From positions 1-13,845 of the forward strand of contig JADNRV010000770.1 in assembly GCA_015499995.1 (NCBI GenBank): DNA of 13,845 bases, given 5' to 3'. Origin of the DNA: Flammula alnicola. Lineage: Eukaryota; Basidiomycota; Agaricomycetes; Agaricales; Strophariaceae. The first letter of the stretch is position 1. Each line of letters begins with the position of its first letter. Shown one piece after another: positions 9,169 through 13,845 of the stretch. The notes below the pieces were generated by a model. That model did not search any database and had not been told where the DNA came from. It saw only the letters and a program-made list of their open reading frames with translations. The translations under genes and the position numbers were made by a program.

Positions 9169-9697
9169 GCGACCCCTCATCAGCATCGGCATGCCCACGG
9201 CATCACCGCCGTCACTGATGTGTCCTCCTCAACCCCTCCACCAATAACCGTGAAAGAACTCCCTCCACATACGACCCATAACCCCTTCCTCACCTTCAAC
9301 TCGAACCCGCAAGTCCTTCCTCCCACCTATGGCATCCATACGGCGCCCCAATCCCCTGTGACCACTTCATTATGCCGTATACATCCTCAATCGCTTCCTC
9401 GTCCTCGTACATGCCCAAACCCTTCATCCACCTCTTCGGCCCCCCTCTCGACCTCGCACTCGATTCCCGCATTGTCAGCAACCAAGGCCGGTTCGTCAGA
9501 AGTGGGTGCCGGCCCAATGCCGTCCTTCGACCTGTGCTATGCGACAAACCAGCGGCGGAGGAAGGGACTCTCAGTTTTGGGGTGTTCACCCTGCGCGACC
9601 TCAAGGCCGGTGAGGAGATTGTGCTGGGCTGGGAGTGGGATGATGGAAACATGGTGCATAATCTACCGGCATTGCTACAAGCCCCGCGCATGTTCCT

Positions 9698-9753
9698 GTG
9701 AGTACCCCCTTCTTTTTTGTGTGTCCTTTGCATTCAGTTTACCGACCTCACAG
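9698..9753 (+). other. Intron between SET core and post-SET region
   Basis: It starts gtgagt after CCT, carries tttaccgac as the branch region and ends cacag. It is 56 nt long. Removal restores the frame from PALLQAPRMFL into HHYSPSTPTSLHEVQHIHNQ, which supports the gene model on this strand. Confidence 0.7.
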
Positions 9754-10092
9754 CTCTCATCACTACTCGCCGTCGACACCGACCAGCCTGCACGAGGTAC
9801 AGCACATCCACAACCAGATGTCGAATATCCTCCATGCCCTCTCGTCTGCTTTCACCACATGCGCGTGCGGGGCCTGCGCGAAGGACTGGGCGCTGTTCGT
9901 CGAGGGGCAGGAGCACCAGCTCAATGCGCAGTGCCAGCGGCACGAGCAGGAGTAGCAGCAGGATCCCATCGACCTCGGGCCGCTCATCGGGTGGAAGAGG
10001 GGGTTCAAGACAAGGGAGCGGATCCTGTTTAGTGGAGGTATTGGGGGGATGAAGATGTGCGTGGATCAGGCGATGAGGGGGGTCATCGGGTG

Positions 10093-10122
10093 AATGGAAA
10101 TGGGAATGGGAATGGGAATGGG
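10093..10122 (+). repeat. AATGGG hexanucleotide microsatellite
   Basis: Five tandem units of aatgg(a/g) run to 10122, and two more follow after a short break (to about 10140). In the frame used here it encodes alternating Asn-Gly, next to a G6 run where the SET gene changes frame. Slippage at either tract could explain the break. Confidence 0.8.
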
Positions 10123-11905
10123 AGGCATCATGGGAATGGGAAGAAGCTGGTCGTGCCGGTGCAGTCGCTGAAAACGACACCGACATTTGTGTTCGCCTTT
10201 CCGCCATCGGAGGCGAATTCTGTGATGAAGAAAGGCAAGGAGGGGGCTGTAAATGGCGATCTAGAGATGCTCGGTGCGGAGACAGATTGTGAGGAGCAGA
10301 GGCTAACCAGCAGTGCGTTGCTCTTTTTCTCATTTCATCCTCGATTCTCATGAATAACCCGAATAAAGACCACCTCAGGAAGCTTATACCCGGCTCGCCC
10401 CTGCCAAATTTGCGCGCAGAGCAGCCAGCACCGGAACCTCTCCTTGAACCCATACATGAGCCTGAACTGCAGCCACAAGAACCTGCATGTCCGGCATCCC
10501 ACCTGCACAGCCAAAGGTCAGCGAGGACGCCCACAAGGACGACATGAGCTGACCGTGGGGATGAGGCTGCAACCACAGATGCGACGACACTGGCAGCAGC
10601 AGCAGCAACGACCCAAGTACGATGATGATGAAGAAGACAACGCACTGAAGGAGTCGGGCGAGTGGGCCCAGCGACAGCGCCGGCCGTCTGCAGGCAAGCC
10701 TGGCAGATCGTTGTTGCTGCCAACGTCATGGAACAGCCGCGCCAGCACACGACGACGACGACGCAGAGCAGGAGCAGCGTTGGCACGCGGACGAGCACGA
10801 GTAGTGTCGGCTCGAGTTTCTCATTGGAGGTCACTATTCCGGATGGCGATCGGGCATGGACGCCCTCGAGGATTAGGAAGCCGGGTGCGAGGAGCAGCGG
10901 TGGTGGCCGGGATTCCACTGGATCATCGTTGGATCAGCATCCGACCGTTGCCGACGAAGCGGCCCTCTGGAGATGAGCTCAACGCGCCGTCTTCCACTGC
11001 TTCGACGTTGAGCATCCCGATGCCTACCACGCCGAAAGACGACTTCAAGTCCATCGCTTTGACAATGACACCGGTTTCTGGAAGCAAGAAGAGGGTGTAT
11101 GATAAGGAGAAGTCACTGCCTCCATTGCCGGCTGGTGGGCTGAAGAAGACGCCGTCGAACTCTTCACGCACTCAGGTTGTCAGTAGTGGTTCTGCTGCCG
11201 GTGCCGCTACTGGCAAGTATGCCTTCCCGCGTGCACAGACGTTTTCGTCCACCTCGTCCGCGTCTACTCCTCTGTCCCCATCTGCTGTGTTGAGCCCTCT
11301 TCCTTCTCCCTCCGTGCGCCGCTACAGCTGCCACATCAAGCCGCATGAGCGGGCGGCGATCGACCCGCTGTGCCCGTCCTGTCCGTCCTCTCCACTTCGA
11401 CGTCTCGATCGTCACTCTGCACTCCTTCCTTGACATCAGCAAACCGTTCTCCTCCTCCTCCGCTGTCACCACTGCCTTTGCCTGGTGTGCTGACGGGATC
11501 GCATGGCCAAAACTGAGAACCGGGACTGGGATGGTCTATCGCACGAGTTCCGTTGGGCTCGAAGATGTGTCCCCCAATGGCACTCTCGTCGTCGGTGCTT
11601 GGTAGTAACTCTATTTCGTCGGGTGCAGGTGGTGGTTCTATTGAATTTGGGCAAGCAACTCACCCGTGGCGACGACAACAACACCCCAGGCAGGCCCTCC
11701 AATCCCCTCCATCCACCTCATCTCTGCAACCCCCTCTGCCACTGGTTTGTCATCTGAAGCCAGCATGTCCTTCAATCGCTCCTTGGAAGAATCATGGGCT
11801 ACTATGCACTCTCCTTTGGCTCCCAAAACAGCTGAAGTGGAGCCTGCCCGGCGCCTCGTGCCCAAGAAATCCAAGCTCAGTATTCTTGACGTCGGGTGCG
11901 ACAAG

Positions 11906-11955
11906 GAAAAGGAGCGTGCCAAGGACTTCTGAAAAGGAGCGTGCCAAGGAGTTCT
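11906..11955 (+). repeat. 25-bp tandem duplication inside the SET gene
   Basis: The 25-bp unit beginning gaaaaggagcgtgccaagga occurs at 11906-11930 and 11931-11955, with one mismatch (c/g) near its end. Because 25 is not a multiple of three, the second copy moves the frame: the first copy runs into TGA after KERAKDF, and the second continues KERAKEFSDV in another frame. Confidence 0.85.
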
Positions 11956-12563
11956 CTGATGTCATATGCCACGTTGGCGCTGACTATGCCTCGTCCAAGG
12001 GTGGCATTGAGATATATGTCGATTGATCCAGATATCGGTGAAATCGTCATGGTCAAGAAGAAGTCGCGTAGAGGTACGTGTTCAGATTCATAATGAGAAT
12101 GAGATATCTGTGGTACTTACTTACCTATCTCGCATTGCAGTCTTCTCGACTGTAAGCCGCATACCATGTAGGTCGCCATCTGAAACAGCCTAGCTGGTCC
12201 ATGTCAGTTGCTGTCAGTGCAACAGGAGAGAGGAACAGGGGACTTATGCATTGGGTAGAGACTGCATTATTGAGGTTGCTGAATGCGATGAAGAAACAAT
12301 CAGAACCTATATCAAGGTGAGCGGCAACATTACTTACTTGCATGACAATGTTGCTGACCATAGTACAATGTTCTAGACGTGAGATACTCAGTGACTAACA
12401 GGCAGATAAAGGATAGATATCGGGGCTTACGAACACAGCAATATAATAGCTTCCTGTATTCATAGTGTACATTTTAAATATAAATTCAGACTATTTGGTA
12501 GAGAGAAAATGATGTAGACTATATACATTGAATTATAAGATATGAAGAGTCCAGGAGTGCTTA

Positions 12564-12668
12564 CATCCAGAGACACCCAGAGCAACCCAAAGCAGTGGTG
12601 CTAACTATGCTTTGGGAAAGTTGGAATTACTTAAGTTGATCTGGGATCAAAAGTCGCTTTCCTGATGA
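12564..12668. repeat. Direct repeat, copy 1
   Basis: It begins catccagagacacccagag and runs through tttgggaaagttggaattac and aagttgatctgg to cctgatga. It matches copy 2 at 12727-12825 with few differences, at a spacing of about 163 bp. Its acccaaagca and gctttggg words belong to the same family as the array at 6917-7220. Confidence 0.85.
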
Positions 12669-12726
12669 GTTCAGAGAGTCCAGGACTGCTCTGGAGAAAT
12701 GTAACTTTTCGAAAGAGTCAGAAAGA

Positions 12727-12825
12727 CATCCAGAGACACCCAGAGTGACCCAAAGCAGCCCAGGGTGCTTTGGGAAAGTTGGAATTACCTAAGTTGATCT
12801 GGATCAAAAGTCGTTTTCCTGATGA
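12727..12825. repeat. Direct repeat, copy 2, overlapping the end of the JmjC gene
   Basis: Near-identical partner of copy 1. Its right-hand third, on the minus strand, supplies the last codons and TAA of the JmjC frame (KTTFDPDQLR). Copy 1 keeps the equivalent sequence as KATFDPRST in another frame, so the gene's tail and the repeat were copied together or share an origin. Confidence 0.8.
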
Positions 12826-13845
12826 AGGCGTGTATGATGCCTTGCAGTGTCTCCTGCATGAGAGGCGTTGAATAGTAATGACCACCGTGCGAAATCACAT
12901 GGTCTATGCCATACACCCAGTGTGCAGAATTAGGCCGCATGTAACTGCAATATGATGAGATAATATGCCATGATTATGATCAACACTCACAGCTCGTCTC
13001 CAGGCCGAAGAACAACAGCCTCAACGTCGTACTGCACTTTCTTTGGCTTCCCAGAAAGAGAAAATTTGTCCTCATTCATAAAGAAATAGATCGAGGAGGT
13101 CGGTTTAGTGGATCGTGGTCTCAAGAAGGCCCACAATTTCCTTCAACTTTCGGGCCATATCTTGTGTTGAAACCATCGCAGTCAATGTGGAGCAAAGTGA
13201 GAACATGTTGAAGACCGGCTATACCCCATTCACGGTCCTGTGTTGGGAAAGGTCCATTAAGTGGTATTCTGTGAGTCCCACAGGTAACGTCCCATGCAAC
13301 AGCATCAGTTTCATGAGCGTTGAATGGACGATGGGAAGACCACATGGGAAGGTCTAGTCCATTCATAATCTTGCCAGTGCTCGAGGCATTCTCAAGAAGG
13401 TCATGAACATACCCACTGACGACAGAGGGAACGCAGTCAGTCCCCGGGGTAATGACAGAGAAATCTGCAACAGCGAATTAGACAAGGCAGAAACAAATAC
13501 ATTCAAGCAAACCAGTGATGGAGATTGTGCATTCATGGAACCGATGACAGTGGCGGAGACCATTTGCATCAAACTGCATTGTTTCGTCGAAGGGGAGCCC
13601 GGTGACAATGACCTGCTTTTGGCGCATTTTGTTCTGGATGTCGAGAGCAGCATGGTCGAGAGATCTTTATGTTTCAAGCTCGCCAGACAAGACTTTCGCG
13701 GATCTGCAATGTGGGGAGGAAGACCGTTGATGTAACCATCGTATACAAGCCCCATCATCTCTTTGAAGTGGTCGTTGAAGACAGCATGCTGAACAATGAA
13801 ACATTAAGACTATTGAAGCTCATAGACACTTTGACACATACATGG
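12785..13845 (-). pseudogene. JmjC-domain protein gene, 5'-partial, two frame breaks
   Basis: Exons are 13845-13842 (partial), 13788-13513, 13464-12991 and 12944-12785. Introns are 13841-13789 (gtatgt..gttcag), 13512-13465 (gtttgc..ttgcag) and 12990-12945 (gtgagt..ttgcag). The order is VFNDHFKEMMGLVYDGYING, LDIQNKMRQKQVIVTGLPF, VSGYVHDLLENASSTGKIMN, GPFPTQDREWGIAG, LLHIDCDGFNTRYG, LWAFLRPRS, AVVLRPGDELYMRPNSAHW and VISHGGHYYS. This is the layout of the JmjC proteins common in agaricomycetes. The iron ligands H-x-D (13181-13189) and the distal His (12878-12889) are kept. JmjC proteins are Fe(II)/2-oxoglutarate oxygenases, often histone demethylases; the target here is unknown. The frame is broken near 13659-13662 (likely an extra two bases) and 13137-13139 (one A missing on the coding strand). 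Exon lengths are off by the same amounts. The 3' end stops within a repeat and is probably truncated. Confidence 0.7.

Larger units (their letters stand above)
9169..12465 (+). pseudogene. Degenerate Set3-like SET-domain gene lacking a PHD finger
   Basis: The first readable frame contains KELPPHTTHNPFLTFNSNP and LPPTYGIHT. After a one-base frame change near 9343-9350 it reads MPKPFIHLFGPPLDLALD, RFVRSGCRPNAVLRPVLC and AGEEIVLGWEWDDGN. This is the SET core of the Set3/4 type, in which the usual NHSCxPN and catalytic tyrosine are altered. A 56-nt intron (9698-9753) joins in phase to the post-SET HALSSAFTTCACGACAKDWA. A TAG at 9953-9955 interrupts a Q/E run, yet the frame continues sensibly (DPIDLGPLIGWKRGFKTRER). 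Further frame changes occur near 10043-10093 and 11650-11665, across 11906-11955, and near 12024. Introns 12074-12140, 12152-12193 and 12317-12363 link the last exons to TAG at 12465; whether these tail exons belong to the same gene is uncertain. Set3 is a histone deacetylase complex subunit in yeast. Upstream DNA has no PHD cysteines, so the 5' part is missing. Exon joints in 10300-10950 are unresolved. Confidence 0.7.

Noticed and set aside
9343..9753. An active histone methyltransferase
   Set aside because: The SET motifs are the altered Set3 type (RSGCRPNA and LGWEWDD), the PHD finger is missing and the frame is broken.
9734..10918. A 394-codon open frame on the minus strand
   Set aside because: It lies antisense to the GC-rich SET gene, consists of low-complexity Leu/Val/Ser/His runs, and has no recognisable domain. 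It is best explained as a shadow of high GC content.

Overview
The window looks like accessory, repeat-rich DNA from a filamentous basidiomycete, most likely an agaricomycete. Introns are 41-71 nt long, with GT..AG ends and CTNAC-like branch sites. The recognisable proteins are a Set3-type SET protein, a fungal JmjC protein and a cysteine-poor orphan family, all of fungal style. I see no bacterial operons, CRISPR array or virus. Species cannot be fixed from the sequence alone.

Layout: 1-785 is unassigned AT-rich DNA. 786-1430 is a 138-bp tandem repeat with a dimeric (276-bp) pattern, followed by a decayed tRNA-like remnant (1490-1556, minus). 1943-3324 (minus) is an apparently intact seven-exon gene of 348 codons with one GC-AG intron; its function is unknown. 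3425-4763 is unassigned. 4764-5202 (minus) is a gene remnant that changes frame once. 5966-6943 (minus) is an intact-looking three-exon gene of 287 codons, but its start codon lies inside a CCAAAG/CCAGAG-type repeat. That repeat array runs to about 7220. 7385-8030 and 8140-8730 are diverged direct copies of one another that keep splice signals in matching places; a third weak copy may lie near 8985-9168.

9169-12465 (plus) is a degenerate Set3-like gene. The SET core and post-SET region are readable, but the PHD finger is absent, and there are several frame changes, a TAG nonsense codon and a frame-breaking 25-bp tandem duplication. 12564-12825 holds two direct copies of the repeat that also touches the 5966-6943 gene. 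12785-13845 (minus) is a JmjC-domain gene with two frame breaks; its 5' end runs off the window and its 3' end lies in that repeat.

Nothing suggests these genes act as one pathway. Two chromatin-type genes (SET and JmjC) lie tail to tail, but both are broken as written. Several breaks are one-base losses in homopolymers, so assembly error has to be excluded for those. The nonsense codon and the 25-bp duplication are not of that kind. I did not find a convincing new biological system. The most unusual structures are the duplicated, spliceable units at 7385-8730 and the shared repeat that borders two genes.
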